The position numbers and the translations under genes were made by a program. This document shows, in pieces, positions 26,196 to 43,358 of a stretch of DNA of 64,000 bases. Below the pieces are notes generated by a model that was not told where the DNA came from, searched no databases, and worked only from the letters and a program-made list of their open reading frames with translations. Source of the stretch: Microbacterium commune (GTDB taxonomy: Bacteria > Actinomycetota > Actinomycetes > Actinomycetales > Microbacteriaceae); assembly GCF_014836945.1 (NCBI RefSeq), contig NZ_JACSPX010000002.1, positions 113,969 to 177,968 of the forward strand. Direction: 5' to 3'. Each line of letters begins with the position of its first letter. Positions within the stretch are counted from its first letter, which is position 1.

Positions 26196-27712
26196 CAGCG
26201 GGTTCCTCCCAGCAGCTGCGGAGCGCGGGCGAGCAGCGGCTCACCCCACGAGTCGAGCAGCGCGGCTTCGAGAGCCGCGCCGACGCGGTACAGACGAGCA
26301 TCCTCGTGCGCGGGGGCGAGGAACTGGATGCCGACGGGCAGGCCGTCTTCTGCCGCCACGCCCGACGGGATCGAGATGCCGGGCACCCCCGCCAGGTTCG
26401 CCGGGATCGTCGTCAGGTCGTTCAGGTACATCTGCAGCGGGTCGTCGATCTTCTCGCCGATCTTGAACGCGGTCGTCGGCGCCGAGGGCGTCGCGATGAC
26501 GTCGACCTGCCCGAAGGCGCGGGCGAAGTCCTGCTGGATGAGCGTGCGCACCTTCTGCGCGCTGCCGTAGTAGGCGTCGTAGTAGCCGGCAGACAGGGCG
26601 TAGGTGCCGAGGATGATGCGGCGCTTGACCTCGGGGCCGAAGCCGGCTTCGCGGGTCGCCGACATGACGTCCTCCACCGTCGGGTTGCCGTCGGGGGTCA
26701 CGCGCAGGCCGAAGCGCACCGAGTCGAACTTCGCGAGGTTGCTCGACGCCTCCGCGGGCAGGATCAGGTAATACGCGGCGACACCGTATTCGAAGTGCGG
26801 AGCGGAGATCTCGACGATCTCGGCGCCCTGCGCCTCCATCAGTGCGAGCGAGGCGCGGAAGGATGCGGCGACGCCGGCCTGGAAGCCGGAGTCGGGCAGC
26901 TCGGTGATGACGCCGACCTTCAGTCCCTTGAGCACCTGACCCGACGCGCCCTCGCGGGCGGCTGCGGCGAATGACGGCCACTCCTGCGGAAGCGAGGTGG
27001 AGTCCTTCGGATCGTGACCGCCGATCACATCGTGCAGCAGACCGGCGTCGAGCACGGTGCGGGTGACCGGGCCGACCTGGTCGAGGCTGGATGCCAGCGC
27101 GATCGCGCCGTAGCGGCTGACGCCGCCGTAGGTCGGCTTGATGCCGACGGTGCCGGTGACGTGCGCGGGCTGGCGGATCGATCCGCCGGTGTCGGAGCCG
27201 AGCGCGAGCGGGGCCTCGAAGGCCGCGACGGCCGCGGCGGAGCCGCCACCCGAACCGCCGGGGATGCGGTCGAGGTCCCACGGGTTGCGGGTCGGACCGT
27301 AGGCGGAGAACTCCGTCGACGAGCCCATCGCGAACTCGTCCATGTTCGTCTTGCCCAGCGGCACGAGGCCTGCGGCGCGCGAACGAGCAACGACCGTGGC
27401 ATCGAACGGCGACATGTAGCCCTCGAGGATCTTCGAGCCGCTCGTGGAGGGCATGTCGGTCGTGACGAGCACGTCCTTGACCGCGAGCGGCACACCGGCG
27501 ATCGGGCCGAGCTGCTCGCCCGCGGCACGGCGCGCGTCGACCTCGGCGGCCGCAGCGAGGGCGTGCTCGTTGACGTGCAGGAAAGCGTGCACGTCACCGT
27601 CGACCGCGGCGATGCGGTCGAGGTGGGCCTGCGTCGCCTCGACGCTGGAGATCTCGCCGGCGGAGATCTTCTCGCCGAGTTCCGCGGCGGTCAGCCGGAT
27701 GATGTCGCTCAC
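26195..27712 (-). CDS. gatA: Aspartyl/glutamyl-tRNA amidotransferase subunit A
   Basis: 505 residues of the amidase signature family. The catalytic triad is visible as Lys79 (LAVKD), cis-Ser154 (PGGSGGGS) and Ser178 (SDTGGSIR). It releases ammonia from glutamine and channels it to GatB. The start overlaps the gatC stop by four bases and the stop overlaps gatB by one base, so the three subunits are translated as a coupled set. Confidence 0.97.
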   Translation of the reverse strand: MSDIIRLTAAELGEKISAGEISSVEATQAHLDRIAAVDGDVHAFLHVNEHALAAAAEVDARRAAGEQLGPIAGVPLAVKDVLVTTDMPSTSGSKILEGYMSPFDATVVARSRAAGLVPLGKTNMDEFAMGSSTEFSAYGPTRNPWDLDRIPGGSGGGSAAAVAAFEAPLALGSDTGGSIRQPAHVTGTVGIKPTYGGVSRYGAIALASSLDQVGPVTRTVLDAGLLHDVIGGHDPKDSTSLPQEWPSFAAAAREGASGQVLKGLKVGVITELPDSGFQAGVAASFRASLALMEAQGAEIVEISAPHFEYGVAAYYLILPAEASSNLAKFDSVRFGLRVTPDGNPTVEDVMSATREAGFGPEVKRRIILGTYALSAGYYDAYYGSAQKVRTLIQQDFARAFGQVDVIATPSAPTTAFKIGEKIDDPLQMYLNDLTTIPANLAGVPGISIPSGVAAEDGLPVGIQFLAPAHEDARLYRVGAALEAALLDSWGEPLLARAPQLLGGTR

Positions 27713-28008
27713 TGCTCTTCTCCCAGGATCGCGGTCACACGGAAGCGGCCATCGGCGGCATCCGGGGCGTTCTTCAGCGTCTGCTCGAGGGTGAGCGTCT
27801 CGCCGACCTCGTCGGGACGGAAGACGTTGCTCATCGCGATCGGGTGGCTGGTGGCGACGACGTCTGGCGTGGCCACCTCCGACACCTTCGCAATGTTGTC
27901 GACGATGGCGTCGAGCTGACCGGTCAGCTGAGTCACCTCGTCGTCGGAGAGCTGGATGCGCGCGAGCACGCCGAGATGGCGTACGAGATCAGGGGTGATT
28001 TCAGACAC
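27709..28008 (-). CDS. gatC: Aspartyl/glutamyl-tRNA amidotransferase subunit C
   Basis: 99 residues. [20 protein letters not shown] and [22 protein letters not shown] are the GatC signatures; the protein wraps around GatA and stabilises the complex. Two adjacent GTG codons (28011 and 28008) could be the start. The TAGACT -10 box at 28015-28020 leaves three bases to the first and six to the second. Only 28008 fits the leaderless spacing seen in its neighbours, so it is preferred. Confidence 0.93.
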   Translation of the reverse strand: MSEITPDLVRHLGVLARIQLSDDEVTQLTGQLDAIVDNIAKVSEVATPDVVATSHPIAMSNVFRPDEVGETLTLEQTLKNAPDAADGRFRVTAILGEEQ

Positions 28009-28014
28009 CACCCC

Positions 28015-28049
28015 AGTCTACGAGAGCGCGAGGTGCGCAGACGTAAGCT
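28015..28049. promoter_or_regulatory. Back-to-back leaderless promoters of gatC and the acyl-CoA ligase gene
   Basis: TAGACT (minus strand, 28020-28015) lies six bases before the gatC GTG. TAAGCT (plus strand, 28044-28049) lies seven bases before the ligase GTG. Both start codons are only 48 bases apart, so each promoter's -35 region overlaps the other promoter. No Shine-Dalgarno site is present for either gene. Confidence 0.7.
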
Positions 28050-28056
28050 GGAACTC

Positions 28057-29757
28057 GTGACCGAGTTCGTTCCCCCGCGCCCATGGACCGCAAGCTACGC
28101 CGAAGGTGTCCCGCAGGACCTGCCGCCGGTGACCGGTTCGCTGATCGACATCGTCGAGGCGTCGGTGCGCGACTATCCGGATGCCCCGGCGCTGCAGTTC
28201 TTCGGCCGCGAGACGACCTACCGCGAGATGCAGGATGCCATCGAGCGGGCAGCCGCCGGCCTGCGCGACCTCGGTGTCGGCCCGGGCGATCCGGTGGCGA
28301 TCGTGCTGCCGAACTGCCCCCAGCACATCATCGCGTTCTACGCCGTGCTGCGTCTCGGCGCCGTGGCGATCGAGCACAACCCGCTGTACACCCCGCGTGA
28401 GCTGCGCAAGCAGTTCGAAGACCACGGCGCCCGCCACGCGATCGTGTGGAGCAAGGTGGTCGAGACCGTGCAGGAGTTCCCCGCCGATCTCGCGGTCGCG
28501 AGCCTGGTCTCGGTCGACGTGACGACGGCGATGCCGCGCAGGATGCAGCTGATGCTGAAGCTGCCGATCGCGAAGGCCCGCGAGTCGCGTGCGGCGCTCA
28601 CCTCGAAGGTGCGCGGCGCGATCAGCTGGGACTCGCTGGTGCAGTCCGCACCGCTCCCGGCCACGCACCCGCGTCCCGCAACCGACGACCTCGCGATCAT
28701 CCAGTACACCTCAGGCACCACGGGCACGCCCAAGGGTGCGGCCCTCACCCACCGCAACCTGCTCGCCAACGCTGCGCAGGCTCAGGCGTGGGTGCCGTCG
28801 ATCACGCGCGGCGACGGCTGCGTCGTCTACGCGGTGCTGCCCATGTTCCACGCGTACGGGCTCACGCTGTGCCTCACCTTCGCGATGTCGATGGGCGCGC
28901 GGCTCGTGCTGTTCCCGAAGTTCGAGCCCGACCTCGTGCTGCAGGTGACGAAGAAGCATCCGGCCACCTTCCTGCCGCTCGTGCCGCCGATCGCCGAACG
29001 GCTGCTGGCCGCGGCGAAGGAGAAGGGCGTGTCGCTCGCCGGCACCGAGATCGCGATCTCGGGGGCGATGGCGCTGTCTCACGATCTCGTCGTGCCGTTC
29101 GAAGAGGCCAGCGGCGGCTATCTCGTCGAGGGCTACGGGCTGAGCGAGTGCTCGCCCGTGCTGATGGCCAACCCCGTCGCCGAGAACCGGGTGGCCGGAA
29201 CCGTCGGCCTGCCGCTTCCCGGTACCGAGTGCCGCGTGGTCGACCCCGAGAATCCGACCGTCGACGTGCCGGCAGGCTCTGCCGGTGAGCTGCTCGTGCG
29301 CGGTCCGCAGGTGTTCTCCGGCTACTACGGCAAGCCCGAGGAGACCGAGGCGGTGTTCGTCGACGGCTGGTTCCGCACCGGCGACATCGTCACGATCGAC
29401 GAGGCCGGCTTCGTGCGCATCGTCGACCGCATCAAGGAGCTCATCATCACGGGCGGCTTCAACGTGGCGCCCACCGAGGTCGAGGTGGCCCTGCGCCAGC
29501 ATCCGGATGTCGTCGACGCGGCCGTCGTGGGACTGCCGAGCGACCGCTCCGGCGAGGAGGTCGTCGCCGCGATCGTCGTGGAGGACGGCAAGGACGTCGA
29601 TGTCGAGGCCATCCGCGCGTTCGCGCGCAGCATCCTGACCCCGTACAAGGTGCCGCGTCGCGTCTTCGTCGTCGACGAGCTGCCGAAGTCGCTGATCGGC
29701 AAGGTGCTGCGCCGGCAGGTGAAGGAGCGCCTGCTGGCGCTGACCTCGGGCAACTGA
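28057..29757 (+). CDS. Long-chain fatty acid-CoA ligase (acyl-CoA synthetase)
   Basis: 566 residues. The AMP-binding P-loop TSGTTGTPKG is at 218-227, with GYGLSECSPV (motif A4/5), GWFRTGD (the adenylate-binding Asp) and KELIITGGFNVAPTEVE (hinge), plus a C-terminal PKSLIGKVLRR with the catalytic Lys. It activates a carboxylic acid to its CoA ester with ATP. The GTG start is seven bases after a TAAGCT -10 box. Chain-length preference is inferred from similarity to FadD-type ligases. Confidence 0.9.
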   Translation: MTEFVPPRPWTASYAEGVPQDLPPVTGSLIDIVEASVRDYPDAPALQFFGRETTYREMQDAIERAAAGLRDLGVGPGDPVAIVLPNCPQHIIAFYAVLRLGAVAIEHNPLYTPRELRKQFEDHGARHAIVWSKVVETVQEFPADLAVASLVSVDVTTAMPRRMQLMLKLPIAKARESRAALTSKVRGAISWDSLVQSAPLPATHPRPATDDLAIIQYTSGTTGTPKGAALTHRNLLANAAQAQAWVPSITRGDGCVVYAVLPMFHAYGLTLCLTFAMSMGARLVLFPKFEPDLVLQVTKKHPATFLPLVPPIAERLLAAAKEKGVSLAGTEIAISGAMALSHDLVVPFEEASGGYLVEGYGLSECSPVLMANPVAENRVAGTVGLPLPGTECRVVDPENPTVDVPAGSAGELLVRGPQVFSGYYGKPEETEAVFVDGWFRTGDIVTIDEAGFVRIVDRIKELIITGGFNVAPTEVEVALRQHPDVVDAAVVGLPSDRSGEEVVAAIVVEDGKDVDVEAIRAFARSILTPYKVPRRVFVVDELPKSLIGKVLRRQVKERLLALTSGN

Positions 29758-29798
29758 ACGGCCAGCACTCTCCCATCCGCACCCACTATCGTTGACAG

Positions 29799-31643
<1,845 letters not shown>

Positions 31644-31665
31644 CGCCGCAGACACCAGACGCCGT

Positions 31666-31699
31666 GCGGGACGCGAAAATCCGTCGTCGAGCGTCCCGC
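31666..31699. terminator. Bidirectional hairpin terminator
   Basis: GCGGGACGC and GCGTCCCGC form a perfect 9-bp stem with a 16-base loop; after a 2-base mismatch a further GACGCC/GGCGTC stem can extend it. It fills the gap between the convergent RNA helicase and acetyltransferase genes and can serve both. Confidence 0.7.
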
Positions 31700-31704
31700 C
31701 GGCG

Positions 31705-34472
<2,768 letters not shown>

Positions 34473-34522
34473 CTACGAGCGAGCACCGACAGGCCACGGG
34501 ACGCGCGTCCGGCGGCGGATGC

Positions 34523-35620
34523 TCAGGCGTCGACGGGGACGGCCGACACGGTCGTGTCGATCGTGAACTGCCCGAGTACGCGGGTGCCGACGTAGATGAC
34601 GGCACTCTGGCCCGGCGCCACGCCGTCGAGCGGCACGTCCGGCACCACGCGCACACCGCCATCGCTCACGTGCGCACGGGCGGGTACGGGATCGGCGTGC
34701 GCGCGGATCTGCACCTCGCACGCGAAGTCGGATGCGTCGGGGGCGGCCCCCGCCCAGGAGAAGCGCTCCCCTGCGATCTCGGTGATCGCCAGCGCCTCCT
34801 TCGGACCGACGACCACCGTGTTCGACACCGGCCGCACCTCGAGCACGAAGCGCGGCTTGCCGTCGGGGGCGGGTACTCCCAGTCGCAGACCGCGGCGCTG
34901 TCCCACGGTGAACGCGTGCGCGCCCTCGTGCGTGCCGACGACATCGCCGTTGCGGTCGACGACGTCACCCACGGCGGTCCCGACCTTCTCGGCCAGCCAG
35001 CCGCGGGTGTCTCCATCGGGGATGAAGCAGATGTCGTGGCTGTCCGGCTTCTGCGCGACGGTGATGCCGCGTTCAGCCGCCTCGGCGCGCACCAGTGCCT
35101 TCGAGGGCGTGTCACCGAGGGGGAAATAGGTGTGCGCGAGCTGCTCGGCGTTCAGCACACCGAGCACGTAGGACTGGTCCTTCGCGGAGTCCGACGCGCG
35201 GTGCAGCTCGAGCCCTCCGGCGCCGTCGACGAGACTCGCGTAGTGACCGGTGCAGACCGCGTCGAAGCCGAGTTCGATCGCTCGCTCCAGCAGAGCCGCG
35301 AACTTGATCTTCTCGTTGCAGCGCAGACACGGGTTGGGGGTGCGGCCCGCCCTGTACTCCGAGATGAAGTCCTCGATGACGTCGTCGCGGAACCGCTCCG
35401 AGAAGTCCCACACGTAGAAGGGTATGCCGAGCAGATCCGCCACGCGCCGGGCATCCAGGGCGTCCTCGACGGTGCAGCAGCCGCGGCTGCCGGTGCGCAG
35501 CGTGCCGCCGGCGCGGGACAGCGCGAGGTGCACGCCGACCACCTCGTGTCCGGCGTCGACGGCGCGCGCGGCCGCCACCGCCGAATCGACACCGCCGCTC
35601 ATGGCCGCCAGAACTCGCAT
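34523..35620 (-). CDS. mnmA: tRNA-specific 2-thiouridylase MnmA
   Basis: 365 residues. The PP-loop SGGVDS (8-13) binds [15 protein letters not shown] carries the first catalytic Cys, and the C-terminal OB-like domain follows. It thiolates U34 of tRNA Lys, Glu and Gln using sulfur from a cysteine desulfurase, whose gene is directly upstream. A TAGACT -10 box seven bases before the ATG gives it its own leaderless promoter. The usual second active-site Cys in the GHY/SRD region is seen as the CF of SHDICF only, and alignment is needed to place it. Confidence 0.95.
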   Translation of the reverse strand: MRVLAAMSGGVDSAVAAARAVDAGHEVVGVHLALSRAGGTLRTGSRGCCTVEDALDARRVADLLGIPFYVWDFSERFRDDVIEDFISEYRAGRTPNPCLRCNEKIKFAALLERAIELGFDAVCTGHYASLVDGAGGLELHRASDSAKDQSYVLGVLNAEQLAHTYFPLGDTPSKALVRAEAAERGITVAQKPDSHDICFIPDGDTRGWLAEKVGTAVGDVVDRNGDVVGTHEGAHAFTVGQRRGLRLGVPAPDGKPRFVLEVRPVSNTVVVGPKEALAITEIAGERFSWAGAAPDASDFACEVQIRAHADPVPARAHVSDGGVRVVPDVPLDGVAPGQSAVIYVGTRVLGQFTIDTTVSAVPVDA

Positions 35621-35658
35621 GGGCTCCAGTCTACGAGCGCCCGGCTGGACGGCTCCCG

Positions 35659-36813
35659 TCAGCGCGAGGCACGCGACACGGCATCCGGGATCGCGACGAG
35701 AACGGCGTCGACGTCCGCCTCCGTCGACGTCGCCCCGAGGGTTAACCGCAGCACGCTTCGGGCGTCCTGCTCGCTGCGCCCCATCGCCAGCACCACGTGG
35801 GAGGGCTCGGCGACGCCGGCCTGGCAGGCGGATCCGGTGGATGCCGAGATGCCGGCCATGTCGAGCAGGAACAGCAGGCTCTCCCCCACCGCTCCCGGGA
35901 ACAGCAGGTGCGCATTGCCGGGCAGGCGATCGAGCGGATCGCCGAGCAGCGCCGCGGAGGGGACCGCGGCCAGGACGCCGGCGATGAGCCGGTCGCGCAG
36001 CGCGGCGAGCCGGGTGCTCTCGCGCTCGCGTTCGGCCTCGGCCTCCTCCAGCGCGACGGCGAGGGCCGCCGCCCCCGGCACGTCCTGCGTCCCGGCGCGG
36101 AGACCGCGCTGCTGCGACCCGCCGTGCAGCAGCGGTGCGATCCGGGCGCTGCGGGACACCACCAGCATCCCCGTTCCGACGGGGGCCCCGATCTTGTGGC
36201 CGGCGATGCTCATCGCCACGAGACCCGTGCCGGCGGACGCGTCGCCCCGCAGATCGCGGAAGACGAGGGGCACGTGGCCGCAGGCTGAGACCGCGTCGAG
36301 ATGCAGCGGAACCCCGGCCGCCGCAGCCGACAGGCTGAGCGCCCGCGCATCGTTGACCGTGCCGACCTCGTTGTTCGCGACGAGCGCGGTGGCGACAGCG
36401 GCACCGTCCAGCGCGGCGGCGAACATCGCCGTGTCGATCCGCCCGAGGGCGTCCACCGGCACCGGGCGCACCACGGCTCCCTCCCGCGCCAGGGCCGCGA
36501 CCGTGTCCGTCGTGGCGTGATGCTCGGCATCCGGCAGCACGATCGCCGCAGCCTCTGCGGTGCGGGCACCCCACAGACCGCGCAGGGCGGTGTTGATCGA
36601 CTCCGTGCCGCCGGACGTGAACACGACCTCGATCGGATCGCAGCCGACGACCGCGGCAGCGCGCTCCCGCGAGTCCTCGAGCAGACGACGCGCGGCCTGG
36701 CCGGCGCCGTGGGTCGACGAAGCGTTGCCGACGATCTCGGACGCCGCGAGCCAAGCGTCGCGTGCACCGGGGCGCAGCGGGGTCGTCGCCGCGTGATCGA
36801 GGTAGTGCCGCAT
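35659..36813 (-). CDS. Cysteine desulfurase (IscS/NifS class)
   Basis: 384 residues. [10 protein letters not shown] at the start, SGGTESIN in the cofactor region, the PLP lysine in SIAGHKIG (about residue 207) and the sulfur-accepting Cys in STGSACQAG are all present. It takes sulfur from cysteine as a persulfide, here probably for MnmA encoded 38 bases downstream. GTG at 36816 could be a start, but the ATG at 36813 has GGGAGG at proper spacing. Confidence 0.93.
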   Translation of the reverse strand: MRHYLDHAATTPLRPGARDAWLAASEIVGNASSTHGAGQAARRLLEDSRERAAAVVGCDPIEVVFTSGGTESINTALRGLWGARTAEAAAIVLPDAEHHATTDTVAALAREGAVVRPVPVDALGRIDTAMFAAALDGAAVATALVANNEVGTVNDARALSLSAAAAGVPLHLDAVSACGHVPLVFRDLRGDASAGTGLVAMSIAGHKIGAPVGTGMLVVSRSARIAPLLHGGSQQRGLRAGTQDVPGAAALAVALEEAEAERERESTRLAALRDRLIAGVLAAVPSAALLGDPLDRLPGNAHLLFPGAVGESLLFLLDMAGISASTGSACQAGVAEPSHVVLAMGRSEQDARSVLRLTLGATSTEADVDAVLVAIPDAVSRASR

Positions 36814-36911
36814 CACCCCATCCTCCCATCGCGCCGGCGGCGGGACTGAGGATCACGGCCTCGGAGACGCAGATTCACCGCCGGGAGGTCTGCACGCCTA
36901 GGCTGGTGCGC

Positions 36912-38981
<2,070 letters not shown>

Positions 38982-39012
38982 CGCGCACCAGCCGGCACGG
39001 TACATTCGAGGT

Positions 39013-41097
39013 GTGGCAGCACCGACAGCACGTGACTCTGCGGGTCTGAGAAGCCCCGCCCAGATCCCTCTGCGCCCTGCCGCCGAGACGACACACCTCG
39101 CCGGCCTCAGAGCCGGGCGGATCCCGGTGTTCTCGCCGACGCCGCATGTGCCGCAGGGATACCCCGCGAAGGCCTTCGTCGGAGAGGCCGTGCCCTTCGA
39201 CGTCGTGGCCTTCCGCGAGGGGCATGATCTCATCGGCGTGCATCTGCGCCTGGCCTCTCCGGATGGGCGCGAGACGCTGCACCGGCTCAGCCCGCTCGAG
39301 GACGGCACCGATCGCTGGCGCACGACCGTCGCGCTCGACCTGCCAGGCGACTGGCGCTACCGCTTCGAGGCGTTCTCAGACGACTTCGGCACCTGGGCGC
39401 ACGCCGCCGACGTGAAAGCGGTGGCCGGCGTCGACGTGCCGGTGATGTGCGCTCTGGGCGTGCAGCTGCTCGCGGCGGCCGCCCGGCAGGCCGACCGGCC
39501 CGCCGCAGAGATCCGCATCCTGAAGGCCGCCGCGACGACCCTGCGGAAGGCGCAGAAGACGGCGGATGCCGTGTCGCTGCGCGCCGTGGCCGTCGACGCG
39601 GCGCTGGCCGAAGCGTTCACCGCTCGCCCGCTCGCCTCGCTCGGATCGGTGATCGACTGGCTGCCGCTGCGCGTGGAGCGTCACCGGGCGGGCGTCGGCG
39701 CCTGGTACGAGTTCTTCCCCCGCTCCGAGGGCGCGGTGCGTCGCAAGGACGGCACGGTGAAGAGCGGAACGTTCCGCACCGCAGCCAGGCGTCTGCCTGG
39801 CGTGGCCGGCATGGGCTTCGACGTCGTCTACCTCGTGCCGATCCATCCGATCGGCACGACCAACCGCAAGGGTCGCAACAACACCCTCACCACCGAACCC
39901 GGCGATCCGGGCTCGCCGTACGCGATCGGCTCCCCCGACGGCGGACACGACGCGATCCACCCCGAGCTCGGCACCGAGAAGGACCTGCGCGCCTTCATCC
40001 GCGCCGCCGCGAAGGAGGGCCTCGAGGTGGCCCTGGATCTCGCGCTGCAGGCGTCTCCCGATCACCCCTGGGTGACCGAGCATCCGGAATGGTTCACCAC
40101 CCTCCCCGACGGAACCATCGCGTACGCCGAGAACCCGCCGAAGAAGTATCAGGACATCTACCCGATCAACTTCGACAACGACCCGGCCGGCAGCTACGCC
40201 GAGATGCTGCGCGTGGTCATGCACTGGGTGCGGCTCGGAGTGAAGATCTTCCGGGTCGACAACCCGCACACGAAGCCGCTGCAGTTCTGGGAGTGGCTGA
40301 TCGCCGAGGTCAACGCCCAGGATCCCGACGTCATCTTCCTGGCCGAGGCGTTCACCCGCCCCGCGGTGATGCGCGCGCTCGCCGCGGTGGGATTCCAGCA
40401 GAGCTACTCGTACTTCACCTGGCGCAACACCAAGGCCGAGCTCGAGGAGTTCCTCACCTCGGTGTCGCACGAGACGAGCGACTACATGCGCCCGAACCTG
40501 TTCGTGAACACGCACGACATCCTCACCGAGTACCTGCAGTACGGCGGACGGGCCGCCTACCGCATCCGCGCCTGCATCGCCGCCACCGCGGCGCCGATCT
40601 GGGGTGTGTACGCGGGTTACGAGCTGATCGAGAACGTGGCCAGGCCCGGCTCCGAGGAGAACATCGACAACGAGAAGTACGAGTACAAGTTCCGGGACTG
40701 GGAGGGTGCCGAGCAGCGCGGCGAATCCCTCGCGCCGCTGCTGCGACGCCTGAACGAGATCCGGCGCGAGCATCCGGCGCTGGGTCAGCTCCGCAACTTC
40801 GCCGCGCACTGGAGCGACGACGACGCCGTGCTGGTGTACTCCAAGCATCTGGATGCCGCATTCACCGGCACCGGACGGGCCGACACCATCATCGTGGTGG
40901 CGAACGTCGACCCCCACTCGGTGCGCGAGACGACGGTGCACCTGGACACCACGGTCTGGGGTGTCGAACCCGGTGACGAGTTCGAGGTCGAGGATCTGCT
41001 CACCGGAGCGGTCTGGACCTGGCGCGATCACAACTACGTGCGACTCGACGCGTTCGCCGAGCCGGTGCACATCCTGAAGGTGAAGGAGCGATCATGA
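39013..41097 (+). CDS. glgE: Alpha-1,4-glucan:maltose-1-phosphate maltosyltransferase GlgE
   Basis: 694 residues, GH13 subfamily 3. Segments IPVFSPTPHVPQGYPAKAFV (N-domain), GFDVVYLVPIHPIGTTNRKG, IFRVDNPHTKP with the nucleophile Asp, FLAEAFTRP with the Glu and WRNTKAELEEFL are specific for GlgE. It adds maltose from maltose-1-phosphate to alpha-glucans. The start is a GTG six bases after a TACATT hexamer (39001-39006), so it may have its own leaderless promoter inside the operon. The stop overlaps glgB. Confidence 0.95.
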   Translation: MAAPTARDSAGLRSPAQIPLRPAAETTHLAGLRAGRIPVFSPTPHVPQGYPAKAFVGEAVPFDVVAFREGHDLIGVHLRLASPDGRETLHRLSPLEDGTDRWRTTVALDLPGDWRYRFEAFSDDFGTWAHAADVKAVAGVDVPVMCALGVQLLAAAARQADRPAAEIRILKAAATTLRKAQKTADAVSLRAVAVDAALAEAFTARPLASLGSVIDWLPLRVERHRAGVGAWYEFFPRSEGAVRRKDGTVKSGTFRTAARRLPGVAGMGFDVVYLVPIHPIGTTNRKGRNNTLTTEPGDPGSPYAIGSPDGGHDAIHPELGTEKDLRAFIRAAAKEGLEVALDLALQASPDHPWVTEHPEWFTTLPDGTIAYAENPPKKYQDIYPINFDNDPAGSYAEMLRVVMHWVRLGVKIFRVDNPHTKPLQFWEWLIAEVNAQDPDVIFLAEAFTRPAVMRALAAVGFQQSYSYFTWRNTKAELEEFLTSVSHETSDYMRPNLFVNTHDILTEYLQYGGRAAYRIRACIAATAAPIWGVYAGYELIENVARPGSEENIDNEKYEYKFRDWEGAEQRGESLAPLLRRLNEIRREHPALGQLRNFAAHWSDDDAVLVYSKHLDAAFTGTGRADTIIVVANVDPHSVRETTVHLDTTVWGVEPGDEFEVEDLLTGAVWTWRDHNYVRLDAFAEPVHILKVKERS

Positions 41098-43301
41098 GCT
41101 ATCTCGAAGACGTCTCTGCATCGGCGGAGTGGATCGCGGTGGCGCAATCCACCCATCACGATCCGCACGCCGTGCTCGGGGCGCATCCGCGCACCGATTC
41201 CGTGGGGCGCACCACCACGGCGATCCGTGCACGTCGGCCGTTCGCCGAGGCCGTTCAGGCGGTCTTCGACGACGGGTCGCGGCTGGACCTGGCGCATGTC
41301 GCGCACGGGATCTGGGAGGGCAGCCACAGCGGGCCGCCGGTGCCGTACCGCATCGCGACGACCTACGAGGGCGGTCACGAGGACATCGTCGGCGACCCGT
41401 ACCGACACCTCAGTGCGGTCGGGGAGCTCGACATCCACCTCATCGCGGAGGGGCGCCACGAGCGACTCTGGGAGGTACTCGGATCGCACCCGCGCGCTCT
41501 GGACGGGGAGCAGGGGGTCGACTTCGCGGTGTGGGCTCCGAACGCCAGGTCGATGCGCGTGGTCGGCGACTTCAACGGCTGGAACGGCGAAGGCCACAGC
41601 ATGCGCTCGATGGGTGGCAGCGGCGTGTGGGAGCTGTTCGTCCCCGGCGTCGCGGTGGGCGCGCGCTACAAGTACGAGATCCTCGGCGCCGACGGGCACT
41701 GGCGGCTGAAGGCCGACCCGATGGCGCAGGAGGCTGAGCTGCCGCCGGCCACCGCCTCCGTCGTCACGCTGAGCGCCTACCGCTGGAACGACGACGCCTG
41801 GCTCACCCGGCGGGCCGCCGGCCACGCCGTCGCCCAGCCGATGTCGGTGTACGAGGTGCACCTCGGTTCGTGGCGTGCGGGTCTGACCTACCGCGATGCG
41901 GCCGACCCGCTCATCGAGCACGTGCTGGCCACCGGCTTCACGCACGTCGAGTTCATGCCCCTCGCCGAGCACCCGTTCGGCGGATCGTGGGGATATCAGG
42001 TGAGCGGCTACTACGCCGCGACGAGCCGATTCGGCACACCCGACGACCTGAGGTATCTGGTCGACCGGCTGCACCAGGCCGGTATCGGCGTGATCATGGA
42101 CTGGGTGCCGGGCCACTTCCCGAAGGACGCGTTCGCGCTGGCGCGCTTCGACGGCACCGCACTGTACGAGCATGCCGATCCGCGACGTGGCGAGCACCAG
42201 GACTGGGGCACCCTGGTCTTCGACTACGGCCGCAGCGAGGTGCGCAACTTCCTCGTGGCGAACGCCCTGTTCTGGCTCAGCGAGTTCCACATCGACGGCC
42301 TGCGCGTCGACGCCGTCGCGTCGATGCTGTACCTCGACTACTCACGCAAGGCCGGCGAGTGGGAGCCGAACATCCACGGCGGGCGCGAGAACCTCGAGGC
42401 GATCCACTTCCTGCAGGAGGTGAACGCCACCGCCTACCGCACGCACAAGGGCATCGTCATGATCGCCGAGGAGTCCACCGCCTTCCCCGGCGTGACCGCC
42501 CCCACCGACCACGCCGGACTCGGCTTCGGGTTCAAGTGGAACATGGGCTGGATGAACGACTCGCTGGAGTACATGAAGCGCGATCCACTGCACCGATCGC
42601 ACCACGAGGGCGAGATGACGTTCTCGTTCGTCTACGGCTTCGGCGAGAACTACATGCTGCCGATCAGCCACGACGAGGTCGTGCACGGCAAGGGCAGCCT
42701 CGTCTCGCGCATGCCGGGTGACCACGCGCAGAGGCTCGCGAACCTGCGCGCCTATCTCGGCTTCATGTGGGGGCACCCCGGCAAGAAGCTGCTGTTCATG
42801 GGCCAGGAGTTCGGTCAGATCGGCGAGTGGTCGGTCGACCGGGAGCTGGACTGGTGGCTGCTCGATCAGCCGTCGCACGCTCAGCTGCAGCAGCTGGTGG
42901 GCTCACTGAACGCCGTGTACCGCGCGCAGGCACCGCTCTGGGAGCGCGACAACGACAGCTCGTCGTTCTCGCGACTGGGGGCGCCCAGCTGGGATCCCAG
43001 CGTGATCGCGTTCGAACGCCGGGATGCCCACGGCGGCCGTCTGGTGGTCATCTCGAACTTCGCGGGCGTGACCCGCACCGGATACCGCCTCGCGCTGCCG
43101 GTCGAGGGATCGTGGCAGGAGATCCTGAACACGGATGCCGCTGCCTTCGGCGGAGGGGACGCGGGCAACCTCGGCATGATCAGCGCGCACCGGGAGGACG
43201 ACGACGCTCCGGCGATCGCCACCGTCACGCTTCCGGCGCTGTCGACCCTGTGGTTCCGGTATCAGCCCGACCCGCACCTGCCGACACCGAGCCGCTGGTG
43301 A
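41094..43301 (+). CDS. glgB: 1,4-alpha-glucan branching enzyme GlgB
   Basis: 735 residues. Two N-terminal CBM48-like modules (HDPHAVLGAHP and VDFAVWAPNARSMRVVGDFN) precede the GH13 barrel: DWVPGHFPKD, DGLRVDAVASMLYLDYSR with the nucleophile Asp, and IAEESTAFPGVT with the Glu. It makes alpha-1,6 branches in glycogen and acts after GlgE. The ATG overlaps the glgE stop (41094-41097), so both proteins are made from one message. Confidence 0.96.
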   Translation: MSYLEDVSASAEWIAVAQSTHHDPHAVLGAHPRTDSVGRTTTAIRARRPFAEAVQAVFDDGSRLDLAHVAHGIWEGSHSGPPVPYRIATTYEGGHEDIVGDPYRHLSAVGELDIHLIAEGRHERLWEVLGSHPRALDGEQGVDFAVWAPNARSMRVVGDFNGWNGEGHSMRSMGGSGVWELFVPGVAVGARYKYEILGADGHWRLKADPMAQEAELPPATASVVTLSAYRWNDDAWLTRRAAGHAVAQPMSVYEVHLGSWRAGLTYRDAADPLIEHVLATGFTHVEFMPLAEHPFGGSWGYQVSGYYAATSRFGTPDDLRYLVDRLHQAGIGVIMDWVPGHFPKDAFALARFDGTALYEHADPRRGEHQDWGTLVFDYGRSEVRNFLVANALFWLSEFHIDGLRVDAVASMLYLDYSRKAGEWEPNIHGGRENLEAIHFLQEVNATAYRTHKGIVMIAEESTAFPGVTAPTDHAGLGFGFKWNMGWMNDSLEYMKRDPLHRSHHEGEMTFSFVYGFGENYMLPISHDEVVHGKGSLVSRMPGDHAQRLANLRAYLGFMWGHPGKKLLFMGQEFGQIGEWSVDRELDWWLLDQPSHAQLQQLVGSLNAVYRAQAPLWERDNDSSSFSRLGAPSWDPSVIAFERRDAHGGRLVVISNFAGVTRTGYRLALPVEGSWQEILNTDAAAFGGGDAGNLGMISAHREDDDAPAIATVTLPALSTLWFRYQPDPHLPTPSRW

Positions 43302-43342
43302 ACGACGAGCGCCCGGCCCCTGAGGGGCCGGGCGCGGTCGTT
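43301..43342. terminator. Strong terminator downstream of glgB
   Basis: A perfect 12-bp stem (GCGCCCGGCCCC and complement) with loop TGA, extended by AACGAC/GTCGTT arms. It begins at the glgB stop codon and ends 17 bases before the convergent thioredoxin gene, so it can stop both. It is the strongest hairpin in the window. Confidence 0.85.
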
Positions 43343-43358
43343 CGGGCACGGCGTGCGG

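Noticed and set aside
41034..42290. Leftward 418-codon frame opposite glgB
   Set aside because: Low-complexity Arg/Val/His composition, no motif, and glgB is unambiguous on the other strand.
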